Positions 49,279 through 57,848 of a stretch of DNA of 64,000 bases are shown here, piece after piece. The number at the start of each line of letters is the position of its first letter. Position 1 is the first letter of the stretch. The DNA is from Paenalcaligenes niemegkensis (GTDB lineage Bacteria > Pseudomonadota > Gammaproteobacteria > Burkholderiales > Burkholderiaceae_B). A model generated the notes under the pieces. It ran no database searches. It saw only the letters and a program-made list of their open reading frames with translations, and was not told where the DNA came from. The DNA lies in contig NZ_JAKGCT010000005.1 in NCBI RefSeq assembly GCF_022230885.1, positions 248,001 to 312,000 of the forward strand, in the 5' to 3' direction. Made by a program: the position numbers and the translations under genes.

Positions 49279-49308
49279 AATACAAATTCCGCTAGAAAAT
49301 GGCGTCGA

Positions 49309-50814
49309 TTAGAAACGTGGAAGCTCGGGGAAAGGCACTTCACCATGATGTACATGCATGAGACCAAACTCGGCACAGCGGTTAAGCGTAGGGATGTGCT
49401 TTCCCGGATTCAATAAACTGTCCGGATCAAATGCTTTTTTGATGTCGAAGAACTTGGTGCGTTCGCCATCGCTAAACTGCACACACATTTGATCGATCTT
49501 TTCAACGCCCACGCCATGTTCGCCAGTGATCGTTCCACCCAGGGCTACAGACAGCTCTAGAATGTCGCCGCCAAATGCCATGGCGCGGTCTTTTTCATCA
49601 GGGATGCTGCCATCGAAAAGGATCAGAGGATGCAGGTTTCCGTCGCCGGCGTGGAAGACGTTCAGGCAACGCAAGCCATGCTTGACCTCGAAGTCTTTGA
49701 TGGTGGTCAACATTTCAGCGAGGCGCTTGCGCGGTATTGTGCCATCCATGCAGATGTAGTCGGGCGAGACGCGGCCCGCTGCGGGAAAGGCCGCCTTACG
49801 ACCCGCCCAGAACAGTGCACGCTCTTCTTCGGACTGCGACACGCGGATCTCTGTTGCGCCGCTTTCAACCAGAACGGCTTTCATTTTCTTGATTTCTGCC
49901 GCAACCTCTTCGGGAGTTCCGTCGGATTCGCATAGCAGAATAGCTTTGGCGTCTAGCGGGTAACCGGCATTGACAAAGGCTTCGACGGCTACGGTAGCGG
50001 GTTGATCCATCATTTCCAGGCCAGCAGGGATAATACCTGCGGCAATGACAGCGGCGACGGCGTCGCAGGCTTTGGCCACATCATCAAAGCTTGCCAGAAT
50101 ACATTGTGCTAGCTGCGGAGTTGGCGTCAGCTTGACGGTAACTTCGGTGACGACGGCCAGCATGCCTTCTGAGCCGGTGAGCAGTGACAACATGTCAAAG
50201 CCCGGTGTATCAAGGGCATGGCTGCCGATCTGGATGATGTCGCCATCGATGGTAACTGCACGCAAATGCAGGAGGTTATGAATAGTCAGCCCGTATTTCA
50301 GGCAGTGAACGCCACCCGCATTTTCGGCAACGTTGCCGCCGATGCTACAGGCAATTTGGGATGAAGGGTCAGGCGCATAGTACAGGCCGTGCGGATGCGC
50401 TACCTGCGAAATTGTAATGTTACGCACGCCTGGCTGCACAGTGGCCGTACGCGCGTAGGGATCGACCTTAAGCACCTGACTGAGCTTGGCTAGCGAAAGC
50501 AACACACCTTGAGGGTGCGGCATGGCACCACCGGATAAACCGGTACCCGCACCGCGAGCCACAATAGGCACATTACGCTCGGCACAGATTTTGATGGCGC
50601 GTACAACCTCGGCTTCGTTTGCCGGCATTACCACCAATAATGGTTTTTGACGTAATAATGTAAAACCATCGCACTCGTAAGGCTTCAACTGTTCATTGGT
50701 ATGCAGTACGGCTTCGGGCGAGGTGGCTTGCTGAAGGGCAGCAATCAACGCAGGACGATCAGTCGTACCGAAATCGTATTCAGCGTAGAGCTCGTGTTGA
50801 TGAGTTTCAGACAT
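49309..50814 (-). CDS. glcD: glycolate oxidase catalytic subunit
   Basis: GlcD oxidises glycolate to glyoxylate with FAD. This 501-residue protein has the PP-loop VARGAGTGLSGGAMPHPQGV, the SSQIACSIGGNVAENAGGVH motif and the C-terminal GGTITGEHGVGVEKIDQM (FAD-oxidase_C). D-lactate is an alternative substrate for such enzymes, but the glcDEF order supports glycolate. A GlcC-type operator is 137 bases upstream. Confidence 0.94.
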   Translation of the reverse strand: MSETHQHELYAEYDFGTTDRPALIAALQQATSPEAVLHTNEQLKPYECDGFTLLRQKPLLVVMPANEAEVVRAIKICAERNVPIVARGAGTGLSGGAMPHPQGVLLSLAKLSQVLKVDPYARTATVQPGVRNITISQVAHPHGLYYAPDPSSQIACSIGGNVAENAGGVHCLKYGLTIHNLLHLRAVTIDGDIIQIGSHALDTPGFDMLSLLTGSEGMLAVVTEVTVKLTPTPQLAQCILASFDDVAKACDAVAAVIAAGIIPAGLEMMDQPATVAVEAFVNAGYPLDAKAILLCESDGTPEEVAAEIKKMKAVLVESGATEIRVSQSEEERALFWAGRKAAFPAAGRVSPDYICMDGTIPRKRLAEMLTTIKDFEVKHGLRCLNVFHAGDGNLHPLILFDGSIPDEKDRAMAFGGDILELSVALGGTITGEHGVGVEKIDQMCVQFSDGERTKFFDIKKAFDPDSLLNPGKHIPTLNRCAEFGLMHVHHGEVPFPELPRF

Positions 50815-50946
50815 GTCTTAGCCTTTGCGGAGTCAAGAAGCGCGATATACGGCCTAAATAAGCCGCGTGTATTCACGCTTATAAACAGTATTTATGTAAA
50901 AACACCCGATAAATTAATGGCTTAGGGGTATTTTAAATCATTCGGT

Positions 50947-50961
50947 AAAGTGGTATTACCA
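50947..50961. promoter_or_regulatory. GlcC/LldR-type operator upstream of glcDEF
   Basis: AAAGTGGTATTACCA is the exact reverse complement of TGGTAATACCACTTT in front of the GntR gene 4.9 kb away. The palindromic core is TGGT-ATT-ACCA. It lies 133-147 bases upstream of the glcD start and 60 bases beyond the pgi stop, in the 207-base gap that must contain the glcDEF promoter. Confidence 0.72.
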
Positions 50962-51021
50962 TTAATATATCGCGAGTTGAGTTCTATGCCAAGTGGCATA
51001 AACACTTACATGCCTAAAGTA

Positions 51022-52620
51022 TTACAGGTCTGTGAACTGATTCACCCAGTAAGCTGTCGACGCATCGTGCTTGACCTGTGCAGCTTGGGAATGCTGCAAC
51101 TCGTTCAAAATACCTGCCGCCAGCACCTTGCCATATTCAACACCCCATTGATCAAAGGGGTTAATGCCCCAGATCAGACCTTGCACAAACACTTTGTGCT
51201 CGTAGAGTGCCAGCAAGGCCCCCAGCGTATAGGGCGTAAGGCGTGGCAACACAATAAGCGTATTGGGACGCCCGCCCTTATGGACGCGGTGCTTGGCTAA
51301 CCATTCAGCGCGACCGGGTTCTACGCCGCTATCCAGGCATTCTTGCAGGGCCTGACCATAGTTTTTTCCGCGGAGCAGGGCTTCGCGTTGGGCCAGGCAG
51401 TGCGCCAGCAAGGTTTGGTGATGGCTGCGCCATTTATGGTCGGCATGTTGACACACAATAAAATCCACTGGAGCGCCGTCACTGCCCTGATGCAGCCACT
51501 GGAAAAAGGTATGCTGGGCATCGGTGCCTGGCATGCCCCACACGGCGGGGCCGGTGGCAACGCTGACCGGTTCGCCATTCAGATCTACTGATTTACCCAG
51601 TGACTCCATGTCGAGCTGCTGAATATAAGACACGATATTGCCCAGGCGGAAATCGTAGGGAGCGATATTTAACGAACCATAACCAAGAACACTACGATTA
51701 ATGACTCCCGACAAGGCCATCTGTACTGGTGCATTGCTATGCAAGGGAGTTTCGGCAAAGTGCGTATCCATGGCTGCTGCGCCTGCCAGCATACCGGCGA
51801 CCACATCACTGCTGACCACCATGGCGATGGTCAGGTTAACGGTTGACCACAACGAAAAACGGCCGCCCACCCAATCCCAGAACTTGAAAATATTGCTCTC
51901 TGGCACGCCCCACTTTTTCGCGGTTTCGACACGGGCAGTGATGGCCACGACCTGCTCATAGGGATCGGGCACATTGGCGGCCTGAAGCCACTCAATAGCG
52001 CGTTTGGCGTTTTCCAGCGTTTCAACCGTGGTAAAGGATTTACTTGCTACCACGATTAAGGTGTCGTGAGGATTCAGGTCGGCCAAGGCACCTTCAATGG
52101 CGTGACCGTCGATGTTGGCGACAAAGCGTACATTGCGCCATACCTTCCTGTAGCCAAAGGCGTTTACGCTAAGACGTACGCCCCAATCGCTGCCCCCAAT
52201 TCCAATATGCACAATGTTGCGCCACCTACGAGACGCATCAGCATTACGGATAAAGTCGTTGAGACGTTCGCGTTCGGCAGTGATTTCAGCATTGGGTGCG
52301 GGTGCCCGCAAGGCGGTGTGCCAGGCGGCACGGTCTTCAGTCGGATTGCAAATGCCGCCGGTCAGCAAGGCTTCTCGTGCAGCAGTGAAGTTGCGGGCGC
52401 TCAGCAGCTGTTCGGCGGCGCTTTCAAGTTCAGGAGAATAGCGCTGCCCGCTGACATCAACATGTAAACCGGCGGCAGGAAAACTGCGTACGCTTTTTAA
52501 ACAGACATCGGCACTGCTGGCAGCTGTGGAGAATGCCTGCCACTCTGGCATTTGCTCTAGGGGAGGAAGGTGAAAATGCAAAGTAGATCCTGATAAAAAC
52601 GACAATAGTGCGCCTGGCAA
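51022..52620 (-). CDS. pgi: glucose-6-phosphate isomerase
   Basis: Pgi interconverts glucose-6-phosphate and fructose-6-phosphate in the cytoplasm. The 532-residue protein has GIGGSDWGVRLSVNAFG, VVASKSFTTVETLENAK, the catalytic FRLGNIVSYIQQLDMESLGK and the second signature GLIWGINPFDQWGVEYGK. The N-terminal part is divergent but of normal length. It is preceded by a short hairpin (AAGGGG/CCCCTT at 52642-52657) after the small membrane protein gene, so it may have its own promoter. Confidence 0.96.
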   Translation of the reverse strand: MPGALLSFLSGSTLHFHLPPLEQMPEWQAFSTAASSADVCLKSVRSFPAAGLHVDVSGQRYSPELESAAEQLLSARNFTAAREALLTGGICNPTEDRAAWHTALRAPAPNAEITAERERLNDFIRNADASRRWRNIVHIGIGGSDWGVRLSVNAFGYRKVWRNVRFVANIDGHAIEGALADLNPHDTLIVVASKSFTTVETLENAKRAIEWLQAANVPDPYEQVVAITARVETAKKWGVPESNIFKFWDWVGGRFSLWSTVNLTIAMVVSSDVVAGMLAGAAAMDTHFAETPLHSNAPVQMALSGVINRSVLGYGSLNIAPYDFRLGNIVSYIQQLDMESLGKSVDLNGEPVSVATGPAVWGMPGTDAQHTFFQWLHQGSDGAPVDFIVCQHADHKWRSHHQTLLAHCLAQREALLRGKNYGQALQECLDSGVEPGRAEWLAKHRVHKGGRPNTLIVLPRLTPYTLGALLALYEHKVFVQGLIWGINPFDQWGVEYGKVLAAGILNELQHSQAAQVKHDASTAYWVNQFTDL

Positions 52621-52684
52621 GGCCGATGCTTATAGATAAGAAAGGGGGATTCCCCTTAAAAGCAGCAGTTTAGCGCTTGTATGC

Positions 52685-53035
52685 TTAGTGATACATAGGC
52701 TTTTCGTCGTTAAGGTTCAATACGCCCTTAACCAGTCTATACACTAACCAGATGGCGGCGGCAGCCCAGATGATGAAGCCAACCAGAATAGGCATGGTTA
52801 TAAAGCCAATAACGCACCATAAAACGCCGTACCAGAAGGTACGGATTTGCCAGCGAAAGTGTGAAGCCAAAAAGGTGCCCTGAACTTCCTCGCGCTTAAT
52901 ATAGTTAATAATAATAGCGGCGATAGCAGTAATGCCGGCAAACACACTTAAGGCATATAAGATATAAATTATGAGGGTCAGCTGTGTCAGCTTGTTGATG
53001 GGCTTCTCGGTAATAATCACCGTATTGTTATCCAT
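52685..53035 (-). CDS. small membrane protein (DUF4870-like)
   Basis: This is a 116-residue protein with three hydrophobic segments: TLIIYILYALSVFAGITAIA, a middle FWYGVLWCVIGFITMPILVG and a third helix with VGFIIWAAAAIWLVYRLVKG, the last two adjoining. The start at 53035 (MDNNTVIITEKPINKLTQLT) is preferred over a longer frame to 53155 because it begins the conserved part. HFRWQIRTFWYG resembles the core of DUF4870-type proteins of unknown role. It is 91 bases after the acyltransferase gene. Confidence 0.78.
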   Translation of the reverse strand: MDNNTVIITEKPINKLTQLTLIIYILYALSVFAGITAIAAIIINYIKREEVQGTFLASHFRWQIRTFWYGVLWCVIGFITMPILVGFIIWAAAAIWLVYRLVKGVLNLNDEKPMYH

Positions 53036-53126
53036 AATCAGTGCCTTTGTGATTGCTCTATCTGAAACCATAGCGGTAGACAGCATTTTGCGCTGGATCC
53101 GGCGATGGCAACAGCTTTGTTTTACT

Positions 53127-54278
53127 CTAAATAATTCCGCGTAACCAACTGGCACGGCGGACGATCAGTATAACCGCAGCAGATACGATAAATACCACCA
53201 GACTAAAGATTGGAATGCTAAGCCAGGGAGCCGGAAGCAGCTCGCCGTTAATCCACCTGGTATGCAAGATCTCGAGCACAAACACATGAATACCGTAAAT
53301 GCCCAAGGTCGCGCCGCTTAATTGCTGCAGCCACTTGGTGGGTGTTTTCTGAAAATATTGTCCTATGCGGGTCAGCAAAACAAACAGGCTAATCCCCGCG
53401 GCCATCACGAATGGCGACTGAAATGAATACATCAGCGTGTTGGGAACACCACTTGATGTACTTAGTGCGTAAGTGCTTATCGCAGTCAATGCACTGGATA
53501 ATATAAAGAGCAGCAGGAATCCAATGCGTTGGCGCTGCAGTCGGCCCAGCAAATCAGCAATTACCGCACCAAGAAACACATAACCGATCAACCCTGCAAA
53601 AAAACTAAACTGGTAAATGTCGACCAGCGGACTCGGAGGCTCTTGCGCACTTTCAGCCAATTGCCAGGTAGAAGCCACCGCCCATAAAAGTAAAAAGGCA
53701 TAACGTTCCGATAATGTGGCGTGCAAATAAATTTTACGCAAAAAGGGAATCGCCGCATAAATGCCCAGCAGCGCGTACAAATACCAAAGGTGATGCGCAG
53801 TGGGACCTTCCAAAATAGTAAGAGGCCAGCGATACCATTCAATGCTTAATGTGCCTTGCCAATGGCGCCAGGACAGATAAGAGAAAGACCAGAAAAGAAA
53901 AGGCGGCACCACCCGGCTAAAGCGGCGCGTAAAAAACGACCATAGTCCTTCTTCTTTGCGCAGCAAGAGAGCACCCGTAATCATCAGGAATAGCGGCACA
54001 CAACTGCGCAACACCGAGTCATACACATTGCTCGCCCACCAGCCCGGAATAAAATCATGAAAGCCGACAGCGGCCACGTGCAGAAAAATCACCATAAAAC
54101 AGGCCACGACACGCAGTACATTCAGCCCGGCACTATCAGCATCGCTTAATGGAATTACAGCTGCGGCCTGCCGGCGGGTTGAAGGTGAAACATGACTGGC
54201 CCCGGCTACATCGGTATTTGAAAAATACTGAGAGTTGGCAACGGTGCTTCGATAAAGATTTTGTTGTTTAGATCCCAT
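53127..54278 (-). CDS. inner-membrane acyltransferase (acyltransferase 3 family)
   Basis: This 383-residue protein with about ten membrane segments is of the AT3 family, which O-acetylates surface glycans and other extracytoplasmic targets. The hallmark is NVLRVVACFMVIFLHVAAVG near residue 50, with the catalytic His; RSCVPLFLMITGALLL and the HHLWYLYALLGIYAAIPFLR segment follow. The start at 54278 (MGSKQQNLYRSTVANSQYFS) is the only long one; a polar 45-residue lead precedes the first helix. The target is unknown. Confidence 0.87.
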   Translation of the reverse strand: MGSKQQNLYRSTVANSQYFSNTDVAGASHVSPSTRRQAAAVIPLSDADSAGLNVLRVVACFMVIFLHVAAVGFHDFIPGWWASNVYDSVLRSCVPLFLMITGALLLRKEEGLWSFFTRRFSRVVPPFLFWSFSYLSWRHWQGTLSIEWYRWPLTILEGPTAHHLWYLYALLGIYAAIPFLRKIYLHATLSERYAFLLLWAVASTWQLAESAQEPPSPLVDIYQFSFFAGLIGYVFLGAVIADLLGRLQRQRIGFLLLFILSSALTAISTYALSTSSGVPNTLMYSFQSPFVMAAGISLFVLLTRIGQYFQKTPTKWLQQLSGATLGIYGIHVFVLEILHTRWINGELLPAPWLSIPIFSLVVFIVSAAVILIVRRASWLRGII

Positions 54279-54412
54279 GCCCTTAACGCTAACAAAGAGC
54301 TGCGTCTAACAAGCTACGAAATGCTAACAGTCATTGGGATTGGTTTCAGCCACATATCCAATCTGGAAAATGCGGCTTTGTACTGCAGCATAACGAACTA
54401 GCACATCAACGT

Positions 54413-55105
54413 TTAGCGCTTGTCAAAGCAGCGATAAATAAGCGCTCCGATAGCCGCCCCGACTAATGGCGCAACCCAAAACAGCCAAAGTTGCGACAAG
54501 GCCCAGTCGCCCACAAAAACCGCTGGACCGGTACTGCGAGCAGGGTTTACCGACGTATTGGTAATAGGAATACTGATCAGGTGAATCAAGGTCAGGGCCA
54601 GACCAATCGCCAGCGGAGCAAAACCTGCGGGTGCGCGTGAGTCGGTTGCGCCCATAATGACAATGATGAAAACCGCAGTAAGCAGGATTTCAATCAGTAG
54701 CGCTGAGAGCATCGAATAGCCACCGGGCGAGTGCTCGCCATAGCCGTTTGACGCCAACCCGCCAGCCAGGCTGAAGTCAGCATTACCGCTGGCGATTAGG
54801 TACAGCATGCCACCAGCAACGATCCCACCCAGAACCTGTGCTCCGATATAAGCGGGCAGTTCGGCAGCGGGGAAGCGCCCTCCAACCACCAAGCCTACAG
54901 AAACAGCAGGATTAAAGTGTCCACCAGAAATATGGCCCAGGGCGTAAGCCATTGTCACCACTGTTAAACCAAAGGCCAGCGCCACCCCTGCGAAACCAAT
55001 ACCCAGGACAGGAAAGCCCGCTGCAAAGACAGCAGCTCCGCAACCACCAAATACCAGCCAAAATGTACCAATAAATTCAGCAAATGAGCGTTTGTACAAC
55101 GGCAT
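54413..55105 (-). CDS. aqpZ: aquaporin Z
   Basis: This 230-residue water channel has six membrane segments and two NPA half-helices, [15 protein letters not shown] and [18 protein letters not shown]. The Arg after the second NPA (NPARSTGP) and the His in [20 protein letters not shown]-type context (seen as [12 protein letters not shown]) are the water-selective filter residues, so AqpZ rather than a glycerol facilitator. It stands alone. Confidence 0.95.
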   Translation of the reverse strand: MPLYKRSFAEFIGTFWLVFGGCGAAVFAAGFPVLGIGFAGVALAFGLTVVTMAYALGHISGGHFNPAVSVGLVVGGRFPAAELPAYIGAQVLGGIVAGGMLYLIASGNADFSLAGGLASNGYGEHSPGGYSMLSALLIEILLTAVFIIVIMGATDSRAPAGFAPLAIGLALTLIHLISIPITNTSVNPARSTGPAVFVGDWALSQLWLFWVAPLVGAAIGALIYRCFDKR

Positions 55106-55574
55106 ATCCTACTCCGAAAGAAAAATAGATCTACAGCATGGTGTCCTCTGCAACCATATGGGTCGCAGAAATTTCACGCCAAGAATAGGACTATTTAAGG
55201 AGGGGTGGAGCGAAGAAATGCCTGGATTAACGATTGTTCACCGTTGGAGAAGCAGAGATGTATCTAAACGTATATGGTGCTCCTGCGCTGGAGGGGAAAT
55301 GAAATCGAATGAGTTTATTGGTAACCCTAAGAATCAGACGCAAGCCGTACTGAAGCCTGGCTTACACCGCCTGAACCGCCTTCAGAAGGGCATTCGCCCG
55401 GCATACCACGCTGCTATCGCCATACAGGCATAAATAAGTGATATCTCCGATAGAACAGGAGCAGGTTTGTACTAATTGCGTGTTCTGCTGTGGCTGCTAG
55501 TCTGTAGTGTGACCGTATGGTCACATCAGTGCTTAAGGATGGAGACTCTTTATTTTAATAAGCCGGGGGTAGGT
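55106..55574. other. intergenic region, 469 bases
   Basis: This is the divergent gap between aqpZ and the orphan binding protein. The only clear structure is the perfect palindrome at 55508-55525. A 113-codon frame crosses the left part (55092-55433) but begins inside the aqpZ start region and looks like no known family, so it is not called. Confidence 0.5.
55508..55525. promoter_or_regulatory. 18-base perfect palindrome upstream of orphan binding protein
   Basis: TGTGACC-GTAT-GGTCACA is a perfect inverted repeat with 7-base arms, 50 bases upstream of the binding-protein ATG. The half sites resemble a Crp site, but the TGTGA/TCACA spacing is 8 and not 6, so another dimeric regulator is more likely. 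Confidence 0.55.
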
Positions 55575-57149
55575 ATGAATATGCTGCGGAATAAAAAAAT
55601 ATTGTGGGGTGCGCTATTCGCATCCACAACACTGATGACGGCGGCTAGCGCGCAAACCGTTACGGCGGTCATGCATTCGGGGCTACGGATGATGGACCCC
55701 ATACAAAGCACCGCCTTTATCACCCGTGAACATGGCTACATGATTTACGACACATTGGTAGGCATCGATTCAAACTTCAAGGTTCAGCCTCAGATGGCCG
55801 ACTGGGAAGTGCTTGATGACGGCAAGGTGTACAGGTTTACCTTACGTGATGGCTTGAAATGGCACGACGGCACGCCAGTAACCTCCGAGGACTGCATCGC
55901 CTCGATCAAACGCTGGCTCGACAACGACAATACCGGCCCTGTGCTGGAAGGTTTTCTGGCCGACTACAAGGTCGTCGACGACAAGGTATTCGAGCTACAC
56001 CTCACCGAAGCCACAAGTCTGGTACTCGACAGCCTTGCAAAAATCAGTTCACGTCCTGCTTTCATGATGCCCAAGCGCATTGTCGAAGCGGCCGGCAAAG
56101 AAGCCGTCAGCGAAATGATTGGTTCTGGCCCTTTTAAATTTGTTCAAGCCGAATTCCGTCCTGGTGTACGGGTGGTATATGAGAAAAACATCGACTATAT
56201 CCCTCGTAGCGAACCCACAGACTGGACTTCAGGAGCCAAGCAGGTCAACGTAGATAAGGTCGAATGGGTAGGCATGCCCGACGCCATGACCAGTGCCAAT
56301 GCACTACTCAACGAAGAAGTCGATTTTATCGAGAAATTCCCATTCGATTTACTGCCACTGGTGGAAAACAGTGCCGATTTAACCACCCGCGTCATCGATC
56401 CACTGGGCAACTGGAGCTACTTCCGCTTCAATCACATGTATCCACCCTTTGACAATAAGCTCATCAGACAGGCTGCCATGTATGCCGTAGGCCAGGAAGA
56501 TGTATTGAAAGCGCTGGTGGGAAATCCCGAATACTACTCCACCTGCGCCTCGCCCTTTGGTTGCGGTACGCCAAACGCCACCGACTACGGCACCGACATG
56601 ATCGTTCCCGCCAACATTGAAAAAGCCAAAGAACTTCTGGCTGAAGCCAACTACGACGGAACACCCGTGGTACTGCTGCATCCCACAGACCATGTGACGG
56701 CGGCACCGCAACCCGTCGTGATCGCCTCAGCATTGCGAGCAGCCGGCTTCACGGTTGATATGCAATCGATGGACTGGCAATCAGTCGTATCCAGACGCTC
56801 CAACACCAGCCAGCCATCGCAGGGAGGATGGAGCATCTTTGCCACCTACGGCATCATTGCCGCCGCTGGTGACCCATTTGCCAACACCACGATTGCAGCC
56901 AACGGCAAAGAAGCCTGGTTCGGCTGGCCTGACGTACCAGAAATTGAAACCCTACGCCTTGAATACGCACGAGCTGTCGACGACGAAAGCAAACAAGCCA
57001 CCGCCGCAAAAATACAGGAACTGGTCATAGACGAAGGCGTTATCGTCCCGCTGGGACAATTCAGAACCCCCGCTGCGTACAGCAATAAACTTCAAAACAT
57101 CCCCGAAGCACCAATCACAGTGTTCTGGGGACTAGAAAAGAAAGGCTAA
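55575..57149 (+). CDS. periplasmic substrate-binding protein (SBP_bac_5), orphan
   Basis: This is a 524-residue dipeptide-type binding protein. The start at 55575 (MNMLRNKKILWGALFASTTL) follows GGGGGTAGG and yields a clean signal peptide cut after ASAQ; the frame is open back to 55476 but lacks such signals. Landmarks are WHDGTPVTSEDCIASIKRWL and MIGSGPFKFVQAEFRPGVRV. It has no permease genes of its own. Its C-terminal half is closely similar to the binding protein of the leftward operon at 62.8-64 kb (both have TPVV-LHPTD, MDWQSVV, AWPDVPEIE-type segments), so it probably feeds that transporter. Confidence 0.92.
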   Translation: MNMLRNKKILWGALFASTTLMTAASAQTVTAVMHSGLRMMDPIQSTAFITREHGYMIYDTLVGIDSNFKVQPQMADWEVLDDGKVYRFTLRDGLKWHDGTPVTSEDCIASIKRWLDNDNTGPVLEGFLADYKVVDDKVFELHLTEATSLVLDSLAKISSRPAFMMPKRIVEAAGKEAVSEMIGSGPFKFVQAEFRPGVRVVYEKNIDYIPRSEPTDWTSGAKQVNVDKVEWVGMPDAMTSANALLNEEVDFIEKFPFDLLPLVENSADLTTRVIDPLGNWSYFRFNHMYPPFDNKLIRQAAMYAVGQEDVLKALVGNPEYYSTCASPFGCGTPNATDYGTDMIVPANIEKAKELLAEANYDGTPVVLLHPTDHVTAAPQPVVIASALRAAGFTVDMQSMDWQSVVSRRSNTSQPSQGGWSIFATYGIIAAAGDPFANTTIAANGKEAWFGWPDVPEIETLRLEYARAVDDESKQATAAKIQELVIDEGVIVPLGQFRTPAAYSNKLQNIPEAPITVFWGLEKKG

Positions 57150-57172
57150 GCGTCCGTACCAAGTAGAAAAGC

Positions 57173-57205
57173 AAAAAAGGCGGGCTTCATAAAGCTCGCC
57201 TTTTT
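57173..57205. terminator. terminator after orphan binding protein (bidirectional)
   Basis: GGCGGGCTT (57179-57187) pairs with AAGCTCGCC (57192-57200), one G-T wobble, 4-base loop. It is flanked by A6 and T5, so it can act in both directions. Confidence 0.85.
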
Positions 57206-57210
57206 CATGC

Positions 57211-57252
57211 AACCCCAACCCCAACCCCAACCCCAACCCCAACCCCAACCCC
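57211..57252. repeat. hexanucleotide tandem repeat (AACCCC)7
   Basis: There are seven perfect copies of AACCCC. The minus strand is (GGGGTT)7, which has seven G4 tracts and can form G-quadruplexes. It begins 5 bases after the terminator and directly precedes the 114-base repeat array. Confidence 0.95.
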
Positions 57253-57255
57253 AGT

Positions 57256-57315
57256 CTTCTTGCCCTTTCCTGTGCGAGCGCATCGGGGAGCGCCGCGAAC
57301 AGCAAACAAAGCAGG
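57256..57315 (-). repeat. shortened inverted copy of the 114-base repeat
   Basis: CTTCTTGCCCTTTCCTGTGC (57256-57275) is the exact reverse complement of 57644-57663 within the array, and GAACAGCAAACAAAGCAGG (57297-57315) of 57362-57380. Both are in the order expected for an inverted, internally deleted unit. With the direct copies it can form long stems. Confidence 0.85.
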
Positions 57316-57350
57316 GAAAAAGTGAGCGCTGTTCGAAGCGCGCAGCGCAA

Positions 57351-57806
57351 GTTCGCGAACGCCTGCTTTGTTTGCTGTTCAAGGGTAGTGCGCAGCACCG
57401 CTCAACGCTAAGCGAGCGCAGGAAAGGGCAAGAAGACGACACCCGTGAGACAGAGCGTCCGCGAGTTCGCGAACGCCTGCTTTCCTCACCGTTCAAGGGT
57501 AGTGCGCAGCACCGCTCAACGCTAAGCGAGGACAGGAAAGGGCAAGAAGACGACACCTGTGCGGCAGAGCGTCCGCAAGTTCGCGAACGCCTGCTTTGTT
57601 TGCTGTTCAAGGATAGTGCGCAGCACCGCTCAACGCTAAGCGAGCACAGGAAAGGGCAAGAAGACGACACCTGTGCGGCAGAGCGTCCGCAAGTTCGCGA
57701 ACGCCTGCTTTGTTTGTTGTTCAAGGGTAGTGCGCAGCACCGCTCAACGCTAAGCGAGCGCAGGAAAGGGCAAGAAGACGACACCCGTGAGACAGAGCCC
57801 CCACAA
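57351..57806 (+). repeat. four tandem copies of a 114-base repeat
   Basis: Units start at 57351, 57465, 57579 and 57693, each with GTTCGCGAACGCCTGCTTT (the first ten bases form a palindrome), then AGTGCGCAGCACCGCTCAAC, GCTAAGCGAG and GGAAAGGGCAAGAAGACGAC. Copies differ at about 5-15 positions and have no spacers. 114 is divisible by 3, so frames stay open on both strands through the array. It lies between the orphan binding protein and the stop of the amidohydrolase gene. Confidence 0.95.
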
Positions 57807-57808
57807 AT

Positions 57809-57848
57809 GCTAAGCGAGGACGGAAAAGCTCAAACAACCGACACCACC
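57809..57848 (+). repeat. degenerate partial fifth repeat overlapping amidohydrolase 3' end
   Basis: GCTAAGCGAGGACGGAAAAG resembles GCTAAGCGAGGACAGGAAAG of the second unit, and ACAACCGACACC parallels GAAGACGACACC. The similarity crosses the amidohydrolase stop codon at 57830, so the repeat may have supplied its last codons. Confidence 0.6.

Noticed and set aside
55092-55433. 113-residue frame between aqpZ and the orphan binding protein
   Set aside because: It starts inside the aqpZ start region on the opposite strand, has no ribosome-binding site and no recognisable domain.
55508-55525. Crp/Vfr binding site
   Set aside because: The half sites TGTGA and TCACA are present, but the spacing is 8 bases where Crp needs 6.
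57351-57806. CRISPR-like array
   Set aside because: The 114-base units are contiguous, with no unique spacers, and no cas genes are nearby.
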